The notes below the pieces were generated by a model. It did not search any database. It saw only the letters and a program-made list of their open reading frames with translations, and was not told the DNA's origin. Positions 17,349-25,110 of a stretch of 27,167 bases of DNA are shown one piece after another. Numbering within the stretch: position 1 is the stretch's first letter; every line of letters begins with the position of its first letter. This DNA is from Nitrosomonas sp. UBA6494 (GTDB lineage: Bacteria > Pseudomonadota > Gammaproteobacteria > Burkholderiales > Nitrosomonadaceae): contig DJMI01000116.1 in the NCBI GenBank assembly GCA_002435335.1, positions 1-27,167 of the forward strand, read 5' to 3'. Made by a program: the position numbers and the translations under genes.

Positions 17349-18040
17349 ACCATTCTCTTGACCATCATATCCTTGATTTTGCCGATTGCCTCGGTGGGAT
17401 TCAACCCCTTCGGACAGGCATCGACACAATTCATGATGGAATGACAGCGAAACAATCGATAGGGATCCTCCAGATCATCCAATCGCTCGGCGGCAGCCTG
17501 ATCGCGACTGTCGGCCAAAAACCGGTAAGCCTGCAACAACCCCGCTGGACCGACGAATTTATCCGGATTCCACCAAAACGACGGGCACGAAGTCGAGCAG
17601 CACGCACACAAAATGCATTCATACGCACCGTCCAGCGCCGCTCTTTCTGCCGGAGTCTGCAATCGCTCCGTTTCCGGCGGCGGATCGTTGTTGATCAAGT
17701 ACGGCTTGATCGAATGGTACTGCCGGAAGAATTGCGTCATATCGACAATCAAATCGCGAATCACCGGTAATCCCGGCAGCGGCCGGATTTCCACCGGCTC
17801 TTTGAGACCGCGCAACGGCGTAATGCACGACAAACCGTTGCGTCCATTGATATTCATCGCGTCCGATCCACACACACCCTCGCGGCATGAACGGCGCAAA
17901 CTTAAACTATCGTCGATCGACTTGATGTGCAGCAAGGCATCTAACAACATCCTGTCGGTTGATGCCAGCGGAATGTCATAGTCCTGCATATAAGGCTTCT
18001 CGTCTTTATCGGGATCGTAGCGGTAAATCGAAAATTTCAT
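17345..18040 (-). CDS. sdhB: Succinate dehydrogenase iron-sulfur subunit
   Basis: SdhB carries the electron relay of complex II between SdhA flavin and the membrane quinone site. The 231 residues show the [2Fe-2S] ligands S-C-R-E-G-V-C-G-S-D with a later Cys in N-G-L-S-C (Asp as third ligand, as in E. coli). The C-terminal domain has C-I-L-C-A-C-C-S-T-S-C-P and C-H-S-I-M-N-C-V-D-A-C-P for the [4Fe-4S] and [3Fe-4S] clusters. The start at 18040 is backed by GGAG at 18048-18051 and gives M-K-F-S-I-Y-R-Y; an upstream in-frame start at 18085 would add 15 unrelated residues. Normally sdhA precedes sdhB. Here a gene remnant and a bestrophin gene lie upstream. Confidence 0.96.
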   Translation of the reverse strand: MKFSIYRYDPDKDEKPYMQDYDIPLASTDRMLLDALLHIKSIDDSLSLRRSCREGVCGSDAMNINGRNGLSCITPLRGLKEPVEIRPLPGLPVIRDLIVDMTQFFRQYHSIKPYLINNDPPPETERLQTPAERAALDGAYECILCACCSTSCPSFWWNPDKFVGPAGLLQAYRFLADSRDQAAAERLDDLEDPYRLFRCHSIMNCVDACPKGLNPTEAIGKIKDMMVKRMV

Positions 18041-18081
18041 AAATTGACTCCAGATGGTTTTATATGCACATTTGACTGCAA

Positions 18082-18275
18082 TCACTCGGAATACAGCGAA
18101 GTATACAGATTCGAAACCGGATTGGCATCCGCTTCAACCAACGCTCTAGCGATACGAAAACCGACATCGTCGCTCGCCAAATCGGAGATGTTTCAGCTGC
18201 GGTCAGCCTGCCGAACAAACACCCTGCATAATCCACTCTATCGTCGCGGTGATAGTTGATGAAAATTTTCGACAT
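18082..18275 (-). pseudogene. Scar joining TIR-domain start to SUMF1/FGE-like end
   Basis: From the ATG at 18275 the minus strand encodes M-S-K-I-F-I-N-Y-H-R-D-D followed by D-Y-A-G-C-L-F-G-R-L-T-A, the first strand and helix of a bacterial TIR domain. The similarity stops after about 27 codons. In another frame the next stretch reads N-I-S-D-L-A-S-D-D-V-G-F-R-I-A-R-A-L-V and ends at TGA 18082-18084. D-D-V-G-F-R-I-A-R is the usual C-terminal motif of formylglycine-generating-enzyme (SUMF1) domain proteins. A large out-of-frame internal deletion of one TIR-SUMF1 gene, or a fusion of two genes, explains this. No function is expected. The call rests on short motifs. Confidence 0.6.
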
Positions 18276-18347
18276 GATCGCGAATAGCTATTTTTCAGAA
18301 TTCGCCCAATATGCCATAAAACACGCCCTTTCGCAGCATATTGAGGG

Positions 18348-19280
18348 CTACAGCAAAATATCGTCCACCGGATTGAGCGGCTTGGGGCGATCAGGGTCGC
18401 CAATCAATTCCAGCAAGTTGATTTCGATATTCGTCGCTATTGCTGCCAGCGGCAGATCGTTTGGTTGCACACCGAAAGGATTTTCGATTTCGTCGCCGAT
18501 TGCATCCAGCTCGAAAAAAGCATAAGAAATCATCGTCACCACGATGGGCGTCAGAATACCGGTAGTTTCAACCAAACCAAATGGTAGAAACAGGCAGTAA
18601 GAAGCCACAATACGGTGAATCAGCACCGAATAGCTAAATGGTATTGGCGTATTGCGAATACGCTCGCAGGCACCGAGGATATTGGTCAATTCGTTCAATT
18701 GCGCATCCATCGCGACATGACTATGCTCGTCCAGCCAGCCTCGATTGCGTGCAAATGCCAGATCACGACCTAATTGTTGCAACAGCAACAGCGGGCGATG
18801 CGAAGATTCAAGCACTGCACATGCGTCTTCTTTTGGCAAAAATTTATTAATTTCTGCGGCGGGATCTTGGTTGCGCAAATGGTGGTGTAGCGTATGCGCA
18901 TACACGATGATGCGCTTGACAAAACTTTCACGGAAACGCTGCAACTCGGTTTCTTCTGATGCAGTACCGATCAAATGAAACGTTTGGCGCGTAAGATTAC
19001 GCGAAGTGTTGATCAGTGCTCCCCAAAGTTTGCGCCCTTCCCAGAATTTATCGTAAGAAGCGTTGTTGCGAAAGCCTAGGAAAATACCCAACGCCACACC
19101 GATCAAAGCAAACGGTACCGTGGTTAGCGTATACTGCTGAATACTGTAGTAGAGCTCAACATAGGTTACGACAATCGATACGGCTGTCGCTGTCAGTATC
19201 CGCGGCCACGTTTGCATAAAACTGCTGCCACGGAAATGAAACAACAATCGCCCCCATGAATTTTTATTTATTACGATCAC
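18348..19280 (-). CDS. Bestrophin-family ion channel (YneE/UPF0187)
   Basis: Bacterial bestrophins form pentameric channels in the inner membrane; the Klebsiella homologue conducts cations, unlike the animal chloride channels. The 310 residues show the family opening (W-x-R-L-L-F-H-F-R-G-S). A first pair of membrane segments follows, with P-F-A-L-I-G-V-A-L-G-I-F-L-G-F-R-N-N-A-S-Y-D-K-F-W-E-G-R, the most conserved motif of the family. A helical cytosolic region comes next, then the L-P-F-G-L-V segment and the C-terminal E-I-E-N-P-F-G motif. The start is GTG at 19280, matching the family N-terminus M-I-V. It lies between the sdhB-side remnant and the flagellar region and seems to be transcribed alone. 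Confidence 0.9.
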   Translation of the reverse strand: MIVINKNSWGRLLFHFRGSSFMQTWPRILTATAVSIVVTYVELYYSIQQYTLTTVPFALIGVALGIFLGFRNNASYDKFWEGRKLWGALINTSRNLTRQTFHLIGTASEETELQRFRESFVKRIIVYAHTLHHHLRNQDPAAEINKFLPKEDACAVLESSHRPLLLLQQLGRDLAFARNRGWLDEHSHVAMDAQLNELTNILGACERIRNTPIPFSYSVLIHRIVASYCLFLPFGLVETTGILTPIVVTMISYAFFELDAIGDEIENPFGVQPNDLPLAAIATNIEINLLELIGDPDRPKPLNPVDDILL

Positions 19281-19430
19281 AGCGATAACAATTCCTGATT
19301 ATTTTCGAAACCCTTGAGATTATCCGATTCTTGCCAATAACAACATAGATCACCAATTCGTCACTTTACAATAAATTCGCTTGATTTTTGCTAATTCTTT
19401 ATACAATACCCTGGCAGTCAAATTTATTTC

Positions 19431-19457
19431 TAAAGTTTTTGTGTAAGCTGTCGATAA
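19431..19457 (+). promoter_or_regulatory. Sigma-28 (FliA) promoter of flgMN
   Basis: TAAA (19431-19434), a 15-bp spacer and GTCGATAA (19450-19457) match the sigma-28 consensus TAAA-N15-GCCGATAA with a single mismatch. The start of transcription would be near 19464, about 33 bp before flgM. A weaker sigma-70-like pair (TTGATT 19381-19386, TACAAT 19402-19407, 15-bp spacer) lies just upstream and could give basal expression. Confidence 0.85.
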
Positions 19458-19496
19458 AACACCCAATCAAGTTTTAAGTTTTAAGCGAGGAGAAAA

Positions 19497-19802
19497 ATGA
19501 AAATCGACAAAACCCTACAGCCTGTATCAACCGTCTCAGTCAGCGATGGCAAAAGACGCACAGATATCACGCCGTCAACCGATTCAGGACAAGAAAACAA
19601 TGTCCATTTAAGCCCTAATGTAACCAAGCTGCAAAATATCGATAGTAATACATCCAGCAGTGCAGTGGTCAATTCGGCGCGTGTTCAAGAAATTAAACAA
19701 GCAATCAGCGAAGGCAATTTTCAGATCAATCCGGAAGTGGTCGCCGACCGTCTGCTAGATACCGTTAAAGAATTGCTGCAATCAAGAAAAGGTGCTGCTT
19801 GA
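19497..19802 (+). CDS. flgM: Anti-sigma-28 factor FlgM
   Basis: FlgM binds FliA and blocks late flagellar transcription until the hook is complete, when it is exported through the flagellar secretion system. The 101 residues show the family pattern: M-K-I-D at the start, a polar, probably unstructured N-terminal half, and a C-terminal FliA-binding part with A-R-V-Q-E-I-K-Q-A-I-S-E-G-N-F-Q-I-N-P-E-V-V-A-D in two linked pieces, ending L-L-D-T-V-K-E-L-L. A strong GAGGAG Shine-Dalgarno is present. The sigma-28 promoter upstream makes FlgM part of its own negative loop. Its stop overlaps flgN by one base. Confidence 0.95.
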   Translation: MKIDKTLQPVSTVSVSDGKRRTDITPSTDSGQENNVHLSPNVTKLQNIDSNTSSSAVVNSARVQEIKQAISEGNFQINPEVVADRLLDTVKELLQSRKGAA

Positions 19803-20257
19803 TGATTTCGTCTGAACATTTGTTGCGGTTCGTGCATGAATTGGAAACCGAAAAGAATGTTTTAACGGCGTTCGTAGACATGCTAAAAAAAGAAGAACAA
19901 GCACTTGTCGATGGAAAAATAAACGATATCGATCGCCTGACATCTGAAAAATCGCGCTTGATTGAAGAATTAATACAACTGGATGACAAGCGCAACGATT
20001 TTTTGAAGCAGCAGGGACTCTCATTGGAAAAACAAAGGGTAAATGCGTGGATGACGGAACAATCCGCTATCCAACCCACTATAAAAATTTTATGGAACGA
20101 ATTGTTGTCATTGGCTAAAACCGTTCAACAACTGACCCACACCAACGGTTTGATCATTGTAAACCACTTACAGCATAACCAACGCGCCTTCGCAGCTTTG
20201 CATTGCGCTGCTGGAAACGTTTCATTGTACGGCCCACAAGGTCAAACTTACCTTTAA
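19802..20257 (+). CDS. flgN: Flagellar export chaperone FlgN
   Basis: FlgN is the cytoplasmic chaperone for the hook-filament junction proteins FlgK and FlgL. The product is 151 residues, almost wholly alpha-helical, with a long charged coiled-coil segment (V-D-M-L-K-K-E-E-Q-A-L to S-E-K-S-R-L-I-E-E-L) and the C-terminal N-x-L-x-x-N-Q-R-A-F-A-A-L-type binding region with Y-G-P-Q-G-Q-T at the end, typical of betaproteobacterial FlgN. I chose the ATG at 19802, which shares a base with the flgM TGA; a TTG at 19799 is less likely. The gene converges on motD, and the 163-bp gap after it has no clear intrinsic terminator. Confidence 0.9.
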   Translation: MISSEHLLRFVHELETEKNVLTAFVDMLKKEEQALVDGKINDIDRLTSEKSRLIEELIQLDDKRNDFLKQQGLSLEKQRVNAWMTEQSAIQPTIKILWNELLSLAKTVQQLTHTNGLIIVNHLQHNQRAFAALHCAAGNVSLYGPQGQTYL

Positions 20258-20420
20258 ACGATAGATTCAACACTTCTCAGTCGGCGGTGCCGTCGAAATG
20301 CATTGCACAGCGCCGTCAACAAATAACAAATTCTAGTCTGAAGGACTGTCGGATTTCTGCACTCGTTTTCTTCAATGGATTTGCCACGCATCTATTCAGT
20401 CCGACTAACCCCCTCCCGGA

Positions 20421-21212
20421 TTAATTTCCGCTGATCGGGATTTCAGTTACTTTGTCAGGATCCGCCGCTAAAATCATGACTGTTACCCGGCGATTTCTTT
20501 TTCTGCCTTCGGGTGATTCATTACTCTCTATCGGTTTATTGTCGCCGTACCCAATCGCTGTTAATCGATGCGATTCAACGCCGTTTTCAATGAATAACCG
20601 GATTACACTGCTTGCCCGCGCCGAAGACAATTCCCAATTGGACGGATAGAATTCGGTGTGAATCGGTAAATTATCGGTGTGTCCTTCAACGCGAATTTCG
20701 TGCTCGTGCCCCTTAATCTGATTGGCGATCGCCTGCAAAGTTAAGCTTGAACTTTCGGCCAAGCGCGCCTGCCCTGGTGCAAACAGCACGCTGGCATTGA
20801 TTTCCACCGAAATCCCCAAAGCATTCTGCGTAATTCGTACTTGACCGTCTTTTACTAAAGGTTCCAAAGCATGCAAGATATTCTTTGCCATACCTTTCAT
20901 TTTCTCTTGTTTTTTTATTTTTTGAACCCCTAGATTGTCATTCAGCTTGATGAGATCGCCAGAATTCGAATGCAGATGCTGCAAAGGCGAGAAATCGGTT
21001 GACGGCGGTGTATTCGACGGTTGATTACTTTTAAATGCGTTAACGAGTGATGAACTGAGCACACGATATTTGCCTTCATTGACCGACGATACCGCATACA
21101 TGACGACAAAAAAGGCAAATAACAACGTTATGAAATCCGCGTAGGAAACCAGCCAACGTTCATGATTTTCGTGCGACTCATCGATATTCTTGTGTTTCCG
21201 GCTATTCAGCAT
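20421..21212 (-). CDS. motD: Flagellar motor stator protein MotD (MotB family)
   Basis: MotD pairs with MotC to form the proton-driven stator, anchored to peptidoglycan. The N-terminal E-N-H-E-R-W-L-V-S-Y-A-D-F-I-T-L-L-F-A-F-F-V-V-M-Y segment, interrupted by no charge other than the essential Asp (residue 26 from this start), is the single membrane helix. A linker of about 100 residues is followed by the OmpA-like domain with V-E-G-H-T-D-N and E-L-S-S-A-R-A peptidoglycan-binding motifs and N-R-R-V near the end. It is 263 residues from the ATG at 21212; a TTG at 21230 is the alternative. The MotD rather than MotB name rests on the N-terminus and the motC-motD pairing after fliA, as in Pseudomonas. 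Confidence 0.9.
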   Translation of the reverse strand: MLNSRKHKNIDESHENHERWLVSYADFITLLFAFFVVMYAVSSVNEGKYRVLSSSLVNAFKSNQPSNTPPSTDFSPLQHLHSNSGDLIKLNDNLGVQKIKKQEKMKGMAKNILHALEPLVKDGQVRITQNALGISVEINASVLFAPGQARLAESSSLTLQAIANQIKGHEHEIRVEGHTDNLPIHTEFYPSNWELSSARASSVIRLFIENGVESHRLTAIGYGDNKPIESNESPEGRKRNRRVTVMILAADPDKVTEIPISGN

Positions 21213-21374
21213 GCGCAAGTTTAGAATCAAATCTTAATACCGTATACTTCGACCGGCGGAGAAATTACTTTAACGATAGCAAAGCACACCCAAAATAAAT
21301 TATTCAAGAACATGATGATGGTAAATTACTCAGTCATACTCAATTTACTCGATAAATGAAACGCCCACTCATGG

Positions 21375-22133
21375 CTAAATATGGTATCCCTTCAAGCGGT
21401 TTTCTATCAGTCTCGGGTTTTCGCCATTTGCAATCCCTACAAAGCCATCGATCAACATTTCTTGCAGTACCATCCACTCATTGATAAGACTTTTCAATTT
21501 ATTCGCAATCGGCAAAAAAACCAGATTCGCTAAACCAACTCCGTAAATCGTCGCAACAAACGCTACGGCTATGCCGCTCCCGAGCAAATCGGGATCGGAC
21601 AAATTTTCCATCACATGAATAAGACCAAGTACTGCTCCCAGTATTCCAATTGTTGGCGCGTACCCACCAGCCGCCTCCCAAATACGAGCAGACTGTCGCA
21701 GATGAGATTCGAATGCCGATATATCAATTTCTAAAGCTTCCCGCAATTTTTCCGGCGTAGTGCCGTCGACCAACAACTGCAATCCTTTCTTTATCAGCGG
21801 ATCTTTAGTAGAAGAAGCTTGTGTTTCCAACGCTAACAATCCTTCTTTGCGCGAAACATGAGACCACTCGATAATTTGCTTGATCATTTGCTGGGGCGAA
21901 TAATCCGGCGGATAAAAAACCCATGTGCTCATTCTTAAGCCACTGACAAAAATCTTGACCGGACTTTGCAATAACACCGCACCGACTGTTCCGCCCATCA
22001 CCACCAAAAAGGCAGCCAATTGCAGCAACGAGCCGACATGTCCTCCTTCCAGAACTTGTCCGCCAAGAATCGCCACAAAAGCAAGCAAAATACCGGCAAC
22101 GCTATTTAAATCCATCCTGGCTTTTTTACTCAT
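21375..22133 (-). CDS. motC: Flagellar motor stator protein MotC (MotA family)
   Basis: This ion-channel stator subunit transmits proton flow into torque on FliG. The 252 residues have four membrane helices: two at the N-terminus (G-I-L-L-A-F-V-A-I-L-G-G and the V-V-M-G-G-T-V-G-A-V-L region) and two in the C-terminal half (P-T-I-G-I-L-G-A-V-L-G-L-I and A-V-A-F-V-A-T-I-Y-G-V-G-L-A-N). The cytoplasmic loop between them carries charged residues. The ATG at 22133 has GGATG upstream and gives M-S-K-K; a TTG at 22148 would add five residues. It lies 37 bp from fliA, so it probably belongs to the flh-fliA operon. A 162-bp gap without evident promoter separates it from motD. Confidence 0.93.
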   Translation of the reverse strand: MSKKARMDLNSVAGILLAFVAILGGQVLEGGHVGSLLQLAAFLVVMGGTVGAVLLQSPVKIFVSGLRMSTWVFYPPDYSPQQMIKQIIEWSHVSRKEGLLALETQASSTKDPLIKKGLQLLVDGTTPEKLREALEIDISAFESHLRQSARIWEAAGGYAPTIGILGAVLGLIHVMENLSDPDLLGSGIAVAFVATIYGVGLANLVFLPIANKLKSLINEWMVLQEMLIDGFVGIANGENPRLIENRLKGYHI

Positions 22134-22170
22134 CGCAGCATCCAACAAATTTGGATATACCGGCTATCAC

Positions 22171-22887
22171 TCAGAGATTTCTCATGCGACTGCGCAATCG
22201 GGCAATTGCTTGGGTATGTAGCTGACAAACACGAGATTCACTGACTCCCAAAACTTCACCAATTTCCCTCAGATTCATTTCTTGCTCATAGTGCATGCCC
22301 ATTACTTGCTTTTCACGAGGAGGCAAATTATCGATCGCGTTAATTAAATGGGCACGAAAATTATCATCCAGCAAAGCGTTGAGCGGATCACTATCAGAAT
22401 CCGCGCATAGTCGGTCAAGAAACGGCTCATCGTCTTCCTGCTGAAAATCTTCGTAATAGATGAGTTGCGCACCGCGCGCGCTTTGTAACGTTTCTTGGTA
22501 TTCATCCAACGACATATTCAATTCTTTGGCCAATTCCTGCTCACTTGGCGCACAACCATTTCGCTGTTCCAGCGTACTGACTGCCGATTCAATCAAACGC
22601 ATTTTCTTGCGAATACTGCGCGGTAACCAATCAGCTTCGCGCAATTCGTCTAAAATAGAGCCGCGGATGCGCTGTGCCGCGTAACTCTCAAACTGACGGC
22701 CATAAGATCCCTCATAGCGGTTGATTGCATCCAGCAAACCGATCATTCCCGCTTGAATCAGATCATCGACCTGCACGCTTGCCGGCAAGCGCGTCAACAT
22801 GTGATAAGCAATGCGCTTTACCAATGGAGTAAATTCAATTATGAATTGTTCTGTATCAATTTCTTTGGTTCCAGTTGCTGTATACAT
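22171..22887 (-). CDS. fliA: RNA polymerase sigma-28 factor FliA
   Basis: FliA directs late flagellar genes (flagellin, motor, chemotaxis, flgM). The 238 residues carry region 2 with Y-x-P-L-V-K-R-I-A-Y-type core contacts and L-P-A-S-V-Q-V-D-D-L-I-Q-A-G-M-I-G-L-L-D-A, region 3, and region 4 with L-P-P-R-E-K-Q-V-M-G-M-H-Y and the helix-turn-helix L-R-E-I-G-E-V-L-G-V-S-E-S-R-V-C-Q-L. The ATG at 22887 gives M-Y-T-A, the usual betaproteobacterial N-terminus, with GGTG eight bases upstream; a GTG at 22896 is the alternative. It lies close behind flhG. The near-consensus sigma-28 site ahead of flgM is a likely target. Confidence 0.96.
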   Translation of the reverse strand: MYTATGTKEIDTEQFIIEFTPLVKRIAYHMLTRLPASVQVDDLIQAGMIGLLDAINRYEGSYGRQFESYAAQRIRGSILDELREADWLPRSIRKKMRLIESAVSTLEQRNGCAPSEQELAKELNMSLDEYQETLQSARGAQLIYYEDFQQEDDEPFLDRLCADSDSDPLNALLDDNFRAHLINAIDNLPPREKQVMGMHYEQEMNLREIGEVLGVSESRVCQLHTQAIARLRSRMRNL

Positions 22888-22892
22888 ATCAA

Positions 22893-23789
22893 TCACACCG
22901 TTAAGTTGGCCATACTAAGATGACTGTTTCTAATCAATCGCTGCATAAAATTTTCAACTTCCCCGCCATGCTTATCCGGACACGAAGAACGCAAAACACG
23001 CTGCGCCAGATACTCGAAATTTAGCGCTGACGGTGAATTCGGATGCACTTCAGCCACAGGCCGACATAATTGCCCTGCATGATGCAGCTTGCCATCATTG
23101 GGAATGAAACCCGCATATTCAAGCGTTACCGATAAATACTGCCGTGCCACTTTGTATAAGTTCTGATAAATCCTCAAGGATTCGACTTCCGAATTGACTT
23201 TATTTACCAAAATCATGAAATGTTGCTTGTCGTATTCCTGACTCATGATTTTGATTAACGCATAAGCACCGGTCAGTGATGCCACCGAACTGGAAATTAC
23301 TATAACGACTTGTTCGGATGCCAAACTGAGGGGTAGTACATAAGTTGTTCCCGCCATTGCGGTATCGATCAAAACGACATCAACTGATGCGGTTAGATCG
23401 GCAAAGCATTTGATCAACCAAGCTTCTTCCAGTGAATCCAATTTATTCAACGCCTGTATGCCGCGCATGGCGGGTAAAACGGTAACGTTGTCCGGTCCTT
23501 GCAGCAGAACCTGATCCAAGCTTTTGTCTTTATGAATTACGTGCAGCAAATCAAACCGTGCCTGCAGACCCAAACTGCTGCAGATATTGTTGTGACAAGG
23601 GTTTTCATCGATCAATAACACGCGTTGATTGTTTCGAGCCAATGCGTTCGCCAGATTGATTACTATGCTGGTTTTTCCGATCCGTGGCTTGCCACCCGCA
23701 ATCGTAAACACACGTGCCGAATCTGTTGTCCGAAACAACCCCAAATTGCGCAAACCTGCAGCTTGATCGTGATCAATCAATCTAGTCAT
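22893..23789 (-). CDS. flhG: FlhG/FleN-type MinD ATPase, divergent nucleotide site
   Basis: FlhG is a ParA/MinD-type ATPase that limits flagellar number and stimulates the GTPase FlhF. The 298 residues start with the FlhF-activating motif D-Q-A-A-G-L-R (8-14), as expected. The deviant Walker A reads G-G-K-P-R-I-G-K-T (32-40) instead of the usual S-G-K-G-G-V-G-K-T; both lysines remain. The next motif is D-E-N-P-C-H-N-N (61-68) instead of D-A-D-L-G-L-A-N, so the second Asp is Asn. Walker B is V-V-L-I-D-T-A. It overlaps the flhF end by eight bases. The substitutions suggest altered ATP turnover. FlhG identity is supported by position and the N-terminal motif. Confidence 0.87.
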   Translation of the reverse strand: MTRLIDHDQAAGLRNLGLFRTTDSARVFTIAGGKPRIGKTSIVINLANALARNNQRVLLIDENPCHNNICSSLGLQARFDLLHVIHKDKSLDQVLLQGPDNVTVLPAMRGIQALNKLDSLEEAWLIKCFADLTASVDVVLIDTAMAGTTYVLPLSLASEQVVIVISSSVASLTGAYALIKIMSQEYDKQHFMILVNKVNSEVESLRIYQNLYKVARQYLSVTLEYAGFIPNDGKLHHAGQLCRPVAEVHPNSPSALNFEYLAQRVLRSSCPDKHGGEVENFMQRLIRNSHLSMANLTV

Positions 23790-25110
23790 AATTTAACCCT
23801 GCAACAGATCGCTCTTGCGCGGAACAGAATTCACTATTGCCTTTCGATGCCATGATCAGAGCAAACTCGGCATCCTGCAAAGTAAAGGCGGAGTCTCTCT
23901 GATTCGCCTTAAAAATACGATGCAACAAATAACGCGGATTCGCCGCATGAATATCCTCAGGTACTTTCTGACCGTTTGCGACATAATGCAGTACCAGTTT
24001 TTTGCGAATCACCGCATCCAATGCTATGCCCAGACTTGCCGCTTCATCCGCTTTGGTGATTACACATCCGTGAATCCCATGCTGCTGATAAGCTGCAATC
24101 ACCTCATCCAGCGTTTTGCCGTTGCTCGCGGCACTCATGATGAGCATGCGCTTCACATCCGCACCGCAATGACTCAACATATTGATTTGCTGAATTACCT
24201 TTTGATCACGTTGACTCATTCCCACCGTATCGATCAACACCATGTGTTTATGACGTAATTCGGATAACGTCAATTGCAAATCTTCGGTATCTTTAATCGC
24301 GCGAACCGGAATGCCAAGCAATTGTCCGTAGATGCGCAATTGCTCATGGCCACCGATACGGTAGCTATCAGTTGTCAGCAGCGCCACTTTGTCGGCACCA
24401 TGTCGAATTACGCAGCGTGCCGCCAGTTTTGCCGTAGTTGTGGTTTTGCCAACGCCTGTCGGTCCGACCAGCGCATAAATCCCACCCTTCTCGACCATTT
24501 CATCAGTTCCGGCAGTACGTAAATTGAACGCCAGAGCCGACATGGCCAGTTTCAAACTTTGCTCGTAATCCGCATCGTCGGGCAATTTATCGATCAAGCG
24601 GCGCGATAACAGCGGACTAAATCCAGAATCGAGCATTGTTCTCAACAACTTGGCCTTTTCGGGCTTGCGCTGGGTAAAACTGCCCCAGGCCACGGTTGCC
24701 AATTGATCTTCCAGTGTGGCTTTCATTGCCTGAATCTCTGCTATGATGTCGCGAGCCATAGAGGCTGACATCGTGATCTCGGGTGTTTTAGTTTTGGGTA
24801 TATCGGCCGGTTCATTTGCAAACGACAGCATTGATGCATAGGAATCTTCCGCATCGAACGACTTACTCAATTCGTATTGCGCAATACCACTTGATGGTAA
24901 TGCCGATGTTGACGCTGCTTGCCCCGAAACAGAAGGTGCGATTGTAGGAGACTGCGCAACGCCGGCAATGTCGGAATCTGCCAACGCCATAATTTCAACA
25001 CCATCCCGGGTTTTCCGGTTGGATAAAATGACGGCATCTTCACCGAGATCTTCTTTAACCTGCCGTAAAGCTTCACGAGAAGTGGGTGCAAGGTATCGCT
25101 TTACTTTCAT
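23782..25110 (-). CDS. flhF: Flagellar SRP-like GTPase FlhF
   Basis: FlhF sets the place of flagellar assembly, mostly the cell pole, and works with FlhG. It has 442 residues: a basic N-terminal B domain (M-K-V-K-R-Y-L-A-P-T-S-R-E-A-L), a low-complexity linker of about 100 residues, and the SRP-type NG domain. G1 is G-P-T-G-V-G-K-T-T (216-224), G2 is in D-S-Y-R-I-G-G-H-E-Q-L (248-258), G3 is D-T-V-G-M-S-Q-R-D (294-302) and G4 is T-K-A-D-E (352-356). The ATG overlaps the flhA stop (ATGA), and its GGAGG Shine-Dalgarno lies in the last flhA codons. These features point to translational coupling. Confidence 0.95.
   Translation of the reverse strand: MKVKRYLAPTSREALRQVKEDLGEDAVILSNRKTRDGVEIMALADSDIAGVAQSPTIAPSVSGQAASTSALPSSGIAQYELSKSFDAEDSYASMLSFANEPADIPKTKTPEITMSASMARDIIAEIQAMKATLEDQLATVAWGSFTQRKPEKAKLLRTMLDSGFSPLLSRRLIDKLPDDADYEQSLKLAMSALAFNLRTAGTDEMVEKGGIYALVGPTGVGKTTTTAKLAARCVIRHGADKVALLTTDSYRIGGHEQLRIYGQLLGIPVRAIKDTEDLQLTLSELRHKHMVLIDTVGMSQRDQKVIQQINMLSHCGADVKRMLIMSAASNGKTLDEVIAAYQQHGIHGCVITKADEAASLGIALDAVIRKKLVLHYVANGQKVPEDIHAANPRYLLHRIFKANQRDSAFTLQDAEFALIMASKGNSEFCSAQERSVAGLNYD

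Noticed and set aside
18060..18275. A 71-residue small gene on the minus strand
   Set aside because: Only its first about 27 residues resemble a known fold (TIR); the rest is out-of-frame sequence that reads as a SUMF1-like end in another frame, so it is treated as a pseudogene scar.
19412..19427. Sigma-54-like TGGCAG element upstream of flgM
   Set aside because: The -12 part (TTTAT) lacks the required GC, while a strong sigma-28 site follows immediately.
20258..20420. GC-rich imperfect hairpin between flgN and motD as a terminator
   Set aside because: The stem near 20282-20315 is short and bulged and no T-run follows on either strand; the gap shows nothing else.
21213..21374. Promoter or small gene in the motC-motD gap
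   Set aside because: No sigma-28, sigma-54 or convincing sigma-70 match and no coding frame with a start signal was found.
23815..24258. Open frame of 147 codons antisense to flhF
   Set aside because: It covers the conserved GTPase domain of flhF and has no motif or start signal.
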